DNA from: Pectinatus frisingensis
GTDB lineage: Bacteria > Bacillota > Negativicutes > Selenomonadales > Selenomonadaceae
Direction of reading: 5' to 3'
Assembly: GCF_015732285.1 (NCBI RefSeq)
Contig: NZ_WIQU01000007.1
Coordinates: 65,332 to 129,331, forward strand
Length of the DNA stretch: 64,000 bases
Each line of letters opens with the position of its first letter. Position 1 is the stretch's first letter. The notes beneath the pieces are model-generated. The model was not told the origin of the DNA and did no database searches. It was given only the letters and a program-made list of their open reading frames with translations. Below, in pieces: positions 33,190-42,489 of this stretch. The translations under genes and the position numbers were made by a program.

Positions 33190-34980
33190 ATGAAGGGTAC
33201 TATAGTTGCTACATGGGTTCGCACTTGCAAAAAGCTCTGGGGTGATGAACTCGTTAAAAATGTCATGGATGAGATTGGCATAAAAGCTAATCACATATTT
33301 TTACCCAGTGAAGATATTGATGATAAAACGGCACAGGCACTCGGTGATACTATTGCCAAGAAGTTGGGCAAGACGAATGCTGAAGTATGGCATTCCATAG
33401 GGAAGGATAATGCTGAAACTTTTTATGAGTTTTATCCGGGATTTTTTCAAAGAGAAAATTTGTATTCTTTTTTGAGTTCTCTGCACGATATTCATGTAGA
33501 AATAACCAGACTTATTCCAGGAGCGAAACCACCAGGGATCGCTATTGAAAATATTTCTTCTGATGAGGCGTTGTTTATTTATCGCTCTAAGAGAAGAAAA
33601 TTTAATTATTTTCGTGGACTTTTAGATGGCGCTGCAGCGCATTATCATGAAAAAATAACGATTACAGTTGCTGAAAAGGGTGATGATTTTTTAAAACTGA
33701 AATTGAAATTTCCTTATCAAATCAGAAATCGAAAAATCTATCGTCTAAATAATTTGTTGCGGTTCTTACCATCATTAGCCGCTAAATCCGGAGTTTTAAC
33801 GACTATTATTTTGTTCATTGTGGCTTTTTTAGCTAAAACTGTCGGTGTTGTATTTCCACTTTGGCTACCTATCGCAGCTGGTTTTATTTCTTATTTGGCT
33901 ACAACAGCCATTCTTAGGCCATTTGACTCCCTGCATAATATTTTAAGCGATATTCAAGAGCATAAGTATGCATCCACGGTAGAAATCATATCCGGGGACA
34001 TTTTTGAGATGCTGGCAAAGCAGGTGGAAGCTTATAAGGTAAGTATGCGCAAACGCTTCACCAGTATAAAGGGGCATGATGATGAACTTGTTCATTATGG
34101 CGATTCATTTAATGAATTGGCTGCTCATATGGGCAGTACTTCTGATACTATTGCTCAAGTTGTTAACAGCAGGGCGGAATCTTCAGTTGAGGCGGCTGAA
34201 AAAGTTTCTCAGGCAGTAAATATTTTAAATGAAAATATTTCTACCTTGAAAAATGTTGTTGAAAAACAGGTCAATAATAATTCACATCTACAAAATTCTG
34301 TTGGGGAAATTGAAAATTGTTTTAATAATGTACGTGATTCCAGCAATAAAATAAATTCCAGTATGGCTAACTTTTCTAAAGTTAATGCTTCAGTAGAAGG
34401 GCTGCGTGATCAGACTAAACGTATTACAGAAATTACTAATACTGTGGCAGCAATTGCCGGACAAACAAATTTACTGGCATTGAATGCTGCGATAGAAGCT
34501 GCTCGTGCAGGTGAACATGGTAAAGGATTTGCTGTTGTGGCTGAGGAAGTAAGAAAACTTGCCGAACAATCTCAAGAACAGTCCCAAATTATTTCTGATG
34601 ATGTATTGACCATTACTAAGACCATAGAAGAGGTTGTAGAACATGTAGATACGGAATATAGTATTCTTTCCAAAGAAAATGCTAATTTGGTATCTGTTGT
34701 GGATGAAAATACAGCCCATTTGAAAAAAATACGGGCTGTATCTGATAGCATATTGGAAATGATAACACAGCTTGAAAGAGAAATGAATGGAATGAACGAA
34801 GTGTATGACAAAATAGGTTCTATTGTTGATATTACCCAGGAAAACTCTGCGGCTACTGAAGAAATTAATTCATCCATACATCTATATAATGAAAAAATTC
34901 AAAGTCTTAGTGATAAGATAGGTGAGTTTAAGAAATTAGCGCAATATTTTAGTGACGATGTGGGTGTTTTTAAAGTTTAG
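33190..34980 (+). CDS. H-NOX heme sensor fused to methyl-accepting chemotaxis protein
   Basis: Chemoreceptor of 596 aa. Residues 1-185 are an H-NOX domain: heme ligand H102 ([10 protein letters not shown]), the YxSxR motif at Y131-R135 (YRSKR) and P115. The O2-type distal residues W9, N74 and Y140 fall at exactly the numbers known from the Thermoanaerobacter H-NOX. Two membrane helices follow (about 198-240, [11 protein letters not shown] and [16 protein letters not shown]). Then comes the MCP signalling hairpin with [20 protein letters not shown], then [20 protein letters not shown]. The sensor domain is cytoplasmic. It should report oxygen (or NO) to CheA, most likely for oxygen avoidance in an anaerobe. 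Own terminator downstream. Confidence 0.95.
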   Translation: MKGTIVATWVRTCKKLWGDELVKNVMDEIGIKANHIFLPSEDIDDKTAQALGDTIAKKLGKTNAEVWHSIGKDNAETFYEFYPGFFQRENLYSFLSSLHDIHVEITRLIPGAKPPGIAIENISSDEALFIYRSKRRKFNYFRGLLDGAAAHYHEKITITVAEKGDDFLKLKLKFPYQIRNRKIYRLNNLLRFLPSLAAKSGVLTTIILFIVAFLAKTVGVVFPLWLPIAAGFISYLATTAILRPFDSLHNILSDIQEHKYASTVEIISGDIFEMLAKQVEAYKVSMRKRFTSIKGHDDELVHYGDSFNELAAHMGSTSDTIAQVVNSRAESSVEAAEKVSQAVNILNENISTLKNVVEKQVNNNSHLQNSVGEIENCFNNVRDSSNKINSSMANFSKVNASVEGLRDQTKRITEITNTVAAIAGQTNLLALNAAIEAARAGEHGKGFAVVAEEVRKLAEQSQEQSQIISDDVLTITKTIEEVVEHVDTEYSILSKENANLVSVVDENTAHLKKIRAVSDSILEMITQLEREMNGMNEVYDKIGSIVDITQENSAATEEINSSIHLYNEKIQSLSDKIGEFKKLAQYFSDDVGVFKV

Positions 34981-35057
34981 GTGTTGAAAAAATTTATTGT
35001 GGTTTTTAACGCTTGAAAATATGACATCATTTAAAAAAAAATAGGCACTTTACTGAT

Positions 35058-35096
35058 AAATACTGTGATTTTCATCAAAATCACAGTATTTTTATT
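35058..35096 (+). terminator. hairpin terminator after the H-NOX chemoreceptor
   Basis: AAATACTGTGATTTT (35058-35072) pairs perfectly with AAAATCACAGTATTT (35077-35091); TTATTT follows. The rest of the 328-nt gap to the kinase-like gene holds only a TATAAT (35261) with no clear -35. Confidence 0.85.
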
Positions 35097-35308
35097 TGTC
35101 AGCGAATTAATTTATAAATTGATTATGCAATGGCAGTGTAATTACAATATGTGTGAGTTAAAGATGATATTTGATGGTCAATAAGTTATTATCGTATTAT
35201 TTGTCTTTTATTTTTTTGAAAACAGGGATTTTATTTAGTGATGTCAAATTATAAATATGATATAATTTTTTTGATAAAAATTTCCTAATAAAGAAGCAGG
35301 TTAAATTT

Positions 35309-36742
35309 ATGGAACAAGAACAGCTTGGAACGGATACGGCTGACAGCACAGCAGAACCATCTGAAAATAAAATAATTGAGAGCACATATAGGACAGTAAA
35401 ACTGTTGAAACGGACCGATACCAGCGAAACTATACTCGTAGCAGCAAAAAAAACAGGAGCGCTTTTTGTACTAAAGCATATTTATAGTACGGGTCTGGCT
35501 TATGATAAGCTGCGTAATATCACCAGTTCGGTATTGCCAATCATTTATTATGTAAGCGAAAATAAGGCATTTGGTGTAACTACTGTTATTGAAGAATATA
35601 TAACAGGAATAACATTGGTCGAATGGATGGAGCAAAGAGATCTGGAACCGATAAATGCCACGCTGGCAAAGCTGATATTTGAGCAGTTGGCTGATGGACT
35701 GCAAAAACTTCATGCTGCACATATAGTGCATCGTGCTATTTGTCCGGAAAACATTATGATAATGAGCGGCAAGGTAAAATATATCGGATTTGATCATTGT
35801 ACTGCCAGTGATGACGTTGATAAAGTGACTTTATATAAAGGCATAACCGGATTTGCCGCACCGGAACAGACAACTTCCGGAAAAGCTGATTTTCGTAGTG
35901 ACGTTTATTCGCTGGGAATGACAATGCAGAATTTACTGGGAACTGACTATAAGGGGAAATATGCAAGAATCCTGCGCCGTTGTAAAAAAACATCTGACAA
36001 GCGTTATAAAGATGGGGCACAATTAAAAAAAGCAGTTAAAAATGCATGGTTGGTATCATTGGTGGAAATAGGAGGCATTTGCGCAGCAGTATATATCATT
36101 ATATTTGGGGCGTTATTTGCCTTTAATAAGTGGTATGATCCAATGAAGGAAATAAAAGCACAGCAGGCGTTTGCTCAGGAACAGGAGAGTGCTAGACAGG
36201 AGGCTGAGCAGGCTGAATTGGAAAAAGGCATGGGGAACAGTGATGGACAAGATGGTACTGATGTCGGAGTCAATGGATTGGCAAAGGGGAAGTTAAGTCT
36301 TAGTTTGGCTTTTCCCGGTAAACCGCAGGAGGAAAATGCCGACAGTATTGTGGTAAATATGGGAAAGGCAGCGGGGTTGTCGGAAGCGGGAGACGCAAAG
36401 GGGAAAGATTCTGTGTTTTTTCCCGATAAGGCAAAATTAGTTTTGACAATCAAAAATAACACTGATAGTGATATAAAAAACCCGGTGATAAAATTTGTCC
36501 CGTATTACATTGATTTATCCCAGATTAGTGATCCACCCAATACGATAACTAAACATTTGGCCGGGGCTGTGGAATGTCGCCGTGATATAAGTATTCCTGC
36601 CGGTAATGAAATGAAATTTGAATTACCGCTCAGCCGTGCAGTACTGCTTTATCCTGCGCAGCAAAATGCTAAAATAAAGGTTATTGTACATTCGGATAAT
36701 TATGCTGATACTGCAGCGGAAATAAAGTTTGCTTTTAATTGA
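35309..36742 (+). CDS. membrane-anchored Ser/Thr kinase-like protein, probable pseudokinase
   Basis: Protein of 477 aa. Residues about 25-245 have a Hanks-type kinase fold: K56 (FVLKHI), GFAAPEQ (181-187, APE motif) and SDVYSLGM (198-205) are kept. The catalytic HRD reads HRA (141-143, HRAICPEN) and DFG reads GFD (160-162), so the catalytic aspartate and metal aspartate are missing. One membrane helix (about 249-272, EIGGICAAVYIIIFGALFAF) is followed by a charged linker. An extracellular domain of about 170 residues with beta-type patterns ends the chain. It has no PASTA repeats. It may be a signalling scaffold; partners are not evident nearby. Confidence 0.8.
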   Translation: MEQEQLGTDTADSTAEPSENKIIESTYRTVKLLKRTDTSETILVAAKKTGALFVLKHIYSTGLAYDKLRNITSSVLPIIYYVSENKAFGVTTVIEEYITGITLVEWMEQRDLEPINATLAKLIFEQLADGLQKLHAAHIVHRAICPENIMIMSGKVKYIGFDHCTASDDVDKVTLYKGITGFAAPEQTTSGKADFRSDVYSLGMTMQNLLGTDYKGKYARILRRCKKTSDKRYKDGAQLKKAVKNAWLVSLVEIGGICAAVYIIIFGALFAFNKWYDPMKEIKAQQAFAQEQESARQEAEQAELEKGMGNSDGQDGTDVGVNGLAKGKLSLSLAFPGKPQEENADSIVVNMGKAAGLSEAGDAKGKDSVFFPDKAKLVLTIKNNTDSDIKNPVIKFVPYYIDLSQISDPPNTITKHLAGAVECRRDISIPAGNEMKFELPLSRAVLLYPAQQNAKIKVIVHSDNYADTAAEIKFAFN

Positions 36743-36785
36743 TATTGATTGCAGACAAACACAAAAAATGTTTAATTAGTTAATG

Positions 36786-36840
36786 CGAATACAGGGTATA
36801 AAAATGAAAGCTGTACTTTCATTTTTATACCCTGTATTCG
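36786..36840. terminator. 25-bp perfect bidirectional hairpin terminator
   Basis: 36786-36810 is the exact reverse complement of 36816-36840, with the 5-nt loop CTGTA. It lies between the convergent pseudokinase and deoR-type genes and serves both. Confidence 0.9.
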
Positions 36841-36875
36841 TTTGGCAATATGTAAAATATAATAAAAGAGATGAT

Positions 36876-37661
36876 TTATTTTGCTATTATAACATCAGAT
36901 ATATTATTTTTTATCATTTTTAATACTGCGGTTTGTTCTGGAGAAAAATTATTTGACTCATCCACAATAACTTTGGAAATATCAGTTATATCGCATACTT
37001 TAATTAAAGAAGTTTTATTCAGTTTGGTGCTGTCCAGCAATAAAATAACTTCTTCGGTATTTTCCATGGCGGCTTTTTTAGCTTCTATTTCAAAGGCATT
37101 GACATCGGTCAGGCCGTCTTTGAAAGATAAAGCTTTTCCCGAAAGAAAAAGCTTATTGGTGTTATATTGTTTTAAAAAAGTATTTGTATCAGTGCCAATC
37201 AGGGAAAGTGTACCATATCGTAATATACCGCCAGCCAATATTATGTTTACATTTTTTATCAGATTGAAATAATTGCAGATACGTATACAGTTTGTAACAA
37301 TGGTTATTTTTTTATCAACAATGTACGGACATAAAGCATAGACAGTGGTGGAAGCATCTAAGAAAATTATATCACCATCATGGATGAGATTACTGGCGTA
37401 TCTGGCTATAGCATTTTTCCCTGGAACATTTTGCTGAGCCCTTATTTTCAAGCTGTCATCAATGGGATCGGTATTATTTATTGATGTTGCTATAGCACCT
37501 TTCAGTACTCTTTTTAATATACCTTTTTTTTCCAGATTTTCAAGGTCCCGCCGTATTGTCATTTCGGAGACAGCTAATTTTCGACTTAAATATTTTATCT
37601 CTACTTTTTTATGATTATTTAATATTTCCTTGATGGCAAGCCATCTTTCCTCTTGTGTCAC
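36876..37661 (-). CDS. DeoR-family repressor, probable regulator of the mtnK cluster
   Basis: Repressor of 261 aa. The N-terminal HTH (LSRKLAVSEMTIRRDLENLE) is followed by the DeoR sensor domain (DGDIIFLDASTTVYALCPYI, then TNCIRICNYF and ILAGGILRYGTLSLIG). Such domains sense sugar phosphates. A GTG at 37661 with GGAAAGGAG upstream is the better start; the ATG at 37694 lacks a ribosome site. It is divergent from mtnK-mtnA-gatC2-aldolase, which it most likely controls in response to a pentose-1-phosphate type signal. Confidence 0.9.
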   Translation of the reverse strand: MTQEERWLAIKEILNNHKKVEIKYLSRKLAVSEMTIRRDLENLEKKGILKRVLKGAIATSINNTDPIDDSLKIRAQQNVPGKNAIARYASNLIHDGDIIFLDASTTVYALCPYIVDKKITIVTNCIRICNYFNLIKNVNIILAGGILRYGTLSLIGTDTNTFLKQYNTNKLFLSGKALSFKDGLTDVNAFEIEAKKAAMENTEEVILLLDSTKLNKTSLIKVCDITDISKVIVDESNNFSPEQTAVLKMIKNNISDVIIAK

Positions 37662-37852
37662 AGGAGACTCCTTTCCTGAATAATAGTCATTCATGAGAAT
37701 TTATATATTTAATATAGCATAGCAATACTGTTTGTGAAAGAATAATACTGAAATATAGTAAATTTTTTTGTTATATGCAGTATGTGTATGGAAATAGTAC
37801 ATAATCGATGAAATTTATAAAATTTTACAAAATTTTATTATTATATGCCATT

Positions 37853-37899
37853 TGTTAAAATTAACATTATGATGTAATATTTAAACATAAAATGTTAAT
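37853..37899. promoter_or_regulatory. TGTTAA inverted repeats, candidate DeoR operator
   Basis: TGTTAAAATTAACA (37853-37866) is palindromic around AA. ATTAACATT (37860-37868) is the exact reverse complement of AATGTTAAT (37891-37899). The three half-sites lie 35-80 bp upstream of mtnK. Confidence 0.45.
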
Positions 37900-37932
37900 A
37901 AATAACATAAATGAATATCAGGGGGTATAAAA

Positions 37933-39138
37933 ATGATGCAGTATCAAGCGATGAATAATGAAATCATCGGAGATTATTTAAAGAAAAATGGTATATTTCC
38001 TAAGAACCATAAATTGAACAGTAAGGAAGTCGGGGATGGAAATTTAAATTTGGTATTTCGTGTTACCGATTTGGAAAATAATAAAAGGGTTATTGTGAAA
38101 CAAGCCTTACCATATCTTAAAATTGCCGGTGACGGTTGGAAGTTGACTTTGGACAGAAATAGAATAGAGACAGAAACTTTGAAGTTGCAAGGGCAAGTCT
38201 GTCCAGGTGCAGTTCCTGAAATTTATCATCACAGTGATCAATATGCGCTTACCGTGATGGAAGATTTGGGGGATATGGAAATTCTGCGTAAAGCGATGAT
38301 GGAGATGAAGTCATTTCCCAAATTTCCTAAACAGATCGGACAGTTTATGGCTAGAAATTTGTTTTTGACTTCTGATATGGGAATGGGTCCAATGGGTAAA
38401 AAGAAAATTGTGGGTAAATTTATTAGTCCGGAACTTTGTGATATAACGGAAAGATTAGTTTTAAATGATCCTTATACCGATGCTGAATCAAATGATATTA
38501 ATAAATATATTAAGGCTGATGTTGAAAAAATGTGGTCGGACAAAAGGATAACCCTTGAGGTCGCCAAGCTGAAAGATATATTTATGACCAAGGCTGAATC
38601 TTTGCTGCACGGTGATTTACATACTGGTTCAATTTTCATTAATGATGATAAAATGGTAGTGTTTGATTGTGAATTCGCTTTTTATGGTCCCTATGGATAT
38701 GATATAGGTTTGTTATTTGCAAATTTTCTTTTGAATTATGCTTCATGGGAAGGAAGAGATGATAAGGATAATCAGGCGATAACCGCTTATAGAAAACATC
38801 TTTTGACATCTATAAAAGAAATTTGGGCAGAATTTGTTAATGAATTTAATATTTTATGGGGAAATAAAACCAAAGATACAATAACAACTGTAGATGGGTA
38901 TAAGGAATATTATTTAGGAAATTTGTTGCATGAAACAGCAGGCTTTTGTGCTTGTGAAATTTTGCGGAGAATTATTGGTATGGCGCATGTACCGGATATG
39001 GATATAATAGAAAATCTGCAGGAAAGAGCAAAGGCGCAACAGATGGGAATGCAAATCGCACAGGCTGTTTTGTTGAGACGGGAAAGTATAGAATCTATTA
39101 TTGATTTTGTGAAAATAATTGAAGCTGCAGTTAATTAA
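37933..39138 (+). CDS. mtnK: 5-methylthioribose kinase family (MTR or 5-deoxyribose kinase)
   Basis: Sugar kinase of 401 aa with a choline-kinase-like fold. GDGNLNLVFRV, the lysine in VIVKQALPYLK, LLHGDLHTGSIFI and VFDCEFAFYGPYGYDIGL are the MtnK nucleotide and catalytic motifs. It phosphorylates the C1 hydroxyl of 5-methylthioribose or, in DHAP-shunt clusters, 5-deoxyribose. First gene of the cluster. GGGGG precedes ATGATG, so either Met could start. No MTA/SAH nucleosidase gene is in the window; it must be elsewhere, or free sugar is imported. Confidence 0.92.
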   Translation: MMQYQAMNNEIIGDYLKKNGIFPKNHKLNSKEVGDGNLNLVFRVTDLENNKRVIVKQALPYLKIAGDGWKLTLDRNRIETETLKLQGQVCPGAVPEIYHHSDQYALTVMEDLGDMEILRKAMMEMKSFPKFPKQIGQFMARNLFLTSDMGMGPMGKKKIVGKFISPELCDITERLVLNDPYTDAESNDINKYIKADVEKMWSDKRITLEVAKLKDIFMTKAESLLHGDLHTGSIFINDDKMVVFDCEFAFYGPYGYDIGLLFANFLLNYASWEGRDDKDNQAITAYRKHLLTSIKEIWAEFVNEFNILWGNKTKDTITTVDGYKEYYLGNLLHETAGFCACEILRRIIGMAHVPDMDIIENLQERAKAQQMGMQIAQAVLLRRESIESIIDFVKIIEAAVN

Positions 39139-39233
39139 TAAACGCATTGTCGTATAGAGAAATTGTTTTACTAAAAGTGTGAATAATGTGATTCTTACAT
39201 GAAAACAGGATTATTTAGAGGAGGAAATATATT

Positions 39234-40280
39234 ATGTCGGAATTGTTTGCAATAAAATGGAAAGATGCTGATGATAAATTGGTTTTGCTTGATCAGACCA
39301 AATTACCTAATTCAATAGAGTATATAGAATATGATACAGTGGAGGGCATTTATGATGCTATAAAAACTATGGTGGTAAGAGGAGCTCCGGCTATAGGAGT
39401 TACAGCCGGTTATGGATTGTATTTTGGTATAAAGAATGCACCGGAAACATCTTTCACAGATTTTTACGGATATGTCAGAGGTAAAGCCGATTATCTCAAT
39501 TCAAGCAGACCCACAGCAGTTAACCTTTCCTGGGCACTTAAACGAATGTTGAAAAAAATTGATGATGTGAAGGAGTATAAAATAACTGATATCAAAAAAA
39601 TAATGCGGGAAGAAGCAATTCGTATCCATCATGAAGATGAACAAATCTGTCGGACAATAGGAGAAAATCTTATAACTTTGCTTAAAGATGATATGGGAAT
39701 ACTGACACATTGTAATGCCGGCCAGCTGGCTACATCGAAATATGGTACGGCCACAGCACCAATGTATCTGGCCAAGGAAAAAGGCTGGCATTTGAAAATT
39801 TATTCTGATGAAACACGTCCAAGGTTGCAGGGATCTACTTTGACGGCCTTGGAATTGCAGATGGCAGGAATTGATGTCACTACGATAACAGATAATATGG
39901 CGGCAGTGGTGATGGCACAACATAAAATAGATGCAGTGATCGTCGGCTGTGACAGAATTGCTGCCAATGGAGATACCGCCAATAAAATAGGGACTTTTGG
40001 GGTATCAATTTTAGCCGGATATTTTGGTATACCAATGTATATTGCGGCTCCGACACCGAGTATAGATTTGAATACACCTGCGGGACTGGATATTCCAATA
40101 GAAGAACGTGATCCTAAAGAGATAACATGTCGCTTTGGTGTGTGGACAGCACCGAAAGATGTTAAAGTTTATAATCCCTCTTTTGATGTTACACCACATG
40201 AAAATATAACGGCTATAGTCACGGAAAAGGGAATAGTGTATCCGCCGTTTAAAGAAAATCTGCAGAAAATATTAAAGTAG
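39234..40280 (+). CDS. mtnA: methylthioribose-1-phosphate isomerase family
   Basis: Aldose-ketose isomerase of 348 aa turning the aldose 1-phosphate into the ketose 1-phosphate. Catalytic C160 (THCNAG) and D240 ([16 protein letters not shown]) match the B. subtilis numbering exactly. [15 protein letters not shown] is the substrate loop. GAGGAGG precedes the ATG. The downstream aldolase, in place of MtnBD-type enzymes, indicates cleavage to DHAP and a two-carbon aldehyde. Confidence 0.95.
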   Translation: MSELFAIKWKDADDKLVLLDQTKLPNSIEYIEYDTVEGIYDAIKTMVVRGAPAIGVTAGYGLYFGIKNAPETSFTDFYGYVRGKADYLNSSRPTAVNLSWALKRMLKKIDDVKEYKITDIKKIMREEAIRIHHEDEQICRTIGENLITLLKDDMGILTHCNAGQLATSKYGTATAPMYLAKEKGWHLKIYSDETRPRLQGSTLTALELQMAGIDVTTITDNMAAVVMAQHKIDAVIVGCDRIAANGDTANKIGTFGVSILAGYFGIPMYIAAPTPSIDLNTPAGLDIPIEERDPKEITCRFGVWTAPKDVKVYNPSFDVTPHENITAIVTEKGIVYPPFKENLQKILK

Positions 40281-40383
40281 TCGGTCAGGAAGACAGCAAA
40301 AGTAGTGTATCAGGTGTCAAAAAATATAAAAAAACCGATGCAGTACGGTTGTAGTATTAATTTTGATAGGGGAATAAAGATAA

Positions 40384-41751
40384 ATGGGAGATATAATAAA
40401 ATATATCCTGGACATGGGGGCAGCAGTTTTTTTGCCAATTGTTATGATCCTTATAGCATTGGGGGTAAAGATGAAGTTCAAAAAAGCTGTGGTATGCGGT
40501 TTAACTTTGGGTATAGCTTTCACTGGAATGAATGTGGTGTTGGGATTTATGTTTCAATCGATAAGTCCGGCAGCTACAGCGTTTGTAAATAGTACGGGAA
40601 TAAAACTTACCACGATAGATGTTGGCTGGGCACCGGTGGCAGCTATAGCATGGGCGTGGCCGTACGCATTGATAATTTTTCCGATACAGATAGGAATAAA
40701 TGTTGTTATGTTGGCATTGGGATGGACAAACTGCCTTAATGTAGATATGTGGAATGTATGGGGAAAAATTTTAACGGCGACCTTGGTGGCAGCAATTACA
40801 GGTAGTATAGTTTTAGCATTTATTGCTGCGGCCATTCAGGTTGTATTGGAATTAAAAAATGCGGATATAGTGCAAAAATCAGTAGCAGATTTATCAAAAA
40901 TACACAATATTACCTGTCCGCATGTTATGAACCTAGAAGGTGTCGTATTGGCACCGATAAGTAAATTGTTGGATCAGATTCCCGGAGTGAATAAAATTAA
41001 TTTGGATTCTGATAAACTTAAAGAAAAAATCGGTATATTTGGAGAAAATAGTGTCATGGGCTTTATTGTCGGTGTACTTATTGCCGGGATAGGTCAATGC
41101 AGTTTAAAGGTGATATTACAGACTGGTGTTGAAATTGCCACAGCATTGGTGCTTTTCCCGCTTGTAGCAAATTTATTCCTAGAGTCTTTGGGTCCTATAG
41201 CTGAAGCCGCTGGTGATTATATGAAAAAAAGATACAAGGGCAGAGAATTCTGCATTGGCATTGATTGGTCGGTCATGGGCGGACGTTCCGAGCTTTGGGT
41301 AACTTCGATATTACTTGTTCCGGTGGAATTGATTTTGGCAATAGTATTGGCAAAATTTGGTATAAATAGTGTTTTGCCTTTAGCAGCAATAATAAATGTG
41401 GCTGCAACTGTGCCGGCACTTATTATAACCGGTGGCAATATTTTTAAGATGTTTATAATGGGTGTGATAACAACGCCAATATATCTAATTGTTTCTTCTG
41501 AGTTCGCACCGGTACTTACCAATTTAGCAGAAGTGCAACATACTCTTACAATCCCGCAAGGACAGCTTTTGACCTATTATGGTATAGAAGGACCAGAGTT
41601 CAGATGGATATTGACTCATGCTGCTAATGTGATAAATGGAGAATTTTGGGGGATAGGATTATTAATATGTTTCATGGGATTATTCTTTTGGTATGTTAAG
41701 TTTATGAAGAAAAAAGATATCCAAATGGAATTGAAAGAACAAAAAGACTAG
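40384..41751 (+). CDS. GatC-like PTS IIC permease without IIA/IIB partners
   Basis: Membrane protein of 455 aa, paralogue of the IIC at 3502-4854 with near-identical blocks (FTGMNVVLGFMF, FGENSVMGFIVG, GPEFRWIL, MWNVWGKILTATLVA). No IIA or IIB gene accompanies it. It sits between mtnA and the aldolase. Because the kinase MtnK supplies the phosphate and 5-deoxy or 5-methylthio sugars have no 5-OH, a role as a permease that does not phosphorylate (uptake or export of the free sugar) is plausible. Borrowing the IIA/IIB pair from 4979-5737 is the alternative. AGGGGA lies upstream of the ATG. Confidence 0.85.
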   Translation: MGDIIKYILDMGAAVFLPIVMILIALGVKMKFKKAVVCGLTLGIAFTGMNVVLGFMFQSISPAATAFVNSTGIKLTTIDVGWAPVAAIAWAWPYALIIFPIQIGINVVMLALGWTNCLNVDMWNVWGKILTATLVAAITGSIVLAFIAAAIQVVLELKNADIVQKSVADLSKIHNITCPHVMNLEGVVLAPISKLLDQIPGVNKINLDSDKLKEKIGIFGENSVMGFIVGVLIAGIGQCSLKVILQTGVEIATALVLFPLVANLFLESLGPIAEAAGDYMKKRYKGREFCIGIDWSVMGGRSELWVTSILLVPVELILAIVLAKFGINSVLPLAAIINVAATVPALIITGGNIFKMFIMGVITTPIYLIVSSEFAPVLTNLAEVQHTLTIPQGQLLTYYGIEGPEFRWILTHAANVINGEFWGIGLLICFMGLFFWYVKFMKKKDIQMELKEQKD

Positions 41752-41781
41752 ATGCATGATGCAAAACCGGAGGGAGAAAAT

Positions 41782-42438
41782 ATGCTCGAGTATAAGAAGC
41801 AAGAATTAGTAGAAATGGCTAAAAAGGCAAGCAATGATGGATTGTGTAAGCATAAATCAGGAAATTTCAGTATCAGGGATGAAATCACCGGTTATATACT
41901 GATAACTCCCTCAGGTGTTGACAGGGAAGATTTAACACCGGAAGATATATGTGTAATGGACTCTCACCTAAATGTAATTGAGAACGAACATGATTTAAAA
42001 CCAAGCAGTGAGGTGCTTATGCATATTTATGCGTATAAGTCGAGAAATGACATAAAAGCAGTCGTGCATACACATTCTCGTTTTGCAACGGCTTTTGCCG
42101 TATTGAAAAAACCGATACCGCCAATAGTTTATGAAGCGGCATATTACGGTGGGACTGTATATGTGGCACCGTATGGCCGGCCTGGTACTAAAGAACTGGC
42201 TAAATCGATAATTGAACCATTGAAAAAATCAGATGCCTGCCTGCTGGAAAGTCATGGTGTTATAACTGTGGGGGAAAGCATTGAAGAAACTTATCTTAAG
42301 GCTAAATATGTGGAGGAAATAGCAGAAATTTATTACAGGACGTTGACAATGAATAATAATAAAGAACCACATGTTTTATCTGATGAAGAACTAAAAAAAT
42401 GGGAATATCCTTCCTATATAAAATTTAATAACAAATAA
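41782..42438 (+). CDS. class II aldolase, probable 5-deoxy(methylthio)ribulose-1-phosphate aldolase
   Basis: Zinc aldolase of 218 aa, paralogue of 2786-3472. Catalytic Glu E77 (KPSSEVLMH) and zinc ligands H96, H98 (VHTHSRFAT) and H158 (ESHGV). Together with mtnK and mtnA it completes a DHAP-shunt-like route: ketose-1-phosphate to DHAP plus acetaldehyde or methylthioacetaldehyde. This fits the drd/Ald2-type clusters known in other bacteria. Start 41782 follows GGAGGGAG; an earlier in-frame ATG at the end of the IIC gene lacks a site. A terminator follows. Confidence 0.88.
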   Translation: MLEYKKQELVEMAKKASNDGLCKHKSGNFSIRDEITGYILITPSGVDREDLTPEDICVMDSHLNVIENEHDLKPSSEVLMHIYAYKSRNDIKAVVHTHSRFATAFAVLKKPIPPIVYEAAYYGGTVYVAPYGRPGTKELAKSIIEPLKKSDACLLESHGVITVGESIEETYLKAKYVEEIAEIYYRTLTMNNNKEPHVLSDEELKKWEYPSYIKFNNK

Positions 42439-42439
42439 A

Positions 42440-42481
42440 ATAAGACCTGCCTGCCCTTGATAAAGGGTAAGCAGGTCTTAT
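42440..42481. terminator. bidirectional hairpin terminator
   Basis: ATAAGACCTGC (42440-42450) pairs with GCAGGTCTTAT (42471-42481), with an inner CCCTT/AAGGG stem and a GATA loop. It lies between the convergent aldolase and HAD genes. Confidence 0.8.
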
Positions 42482-42489
42482 CAGAATAA

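Noticed and set aside
37695-37932. Sigma-54 promoter for the mtnK cluster
   Set aside because: No TGGC-N8-TTGC-like element on the plus strand. Control fits the DeoR repressor instead.
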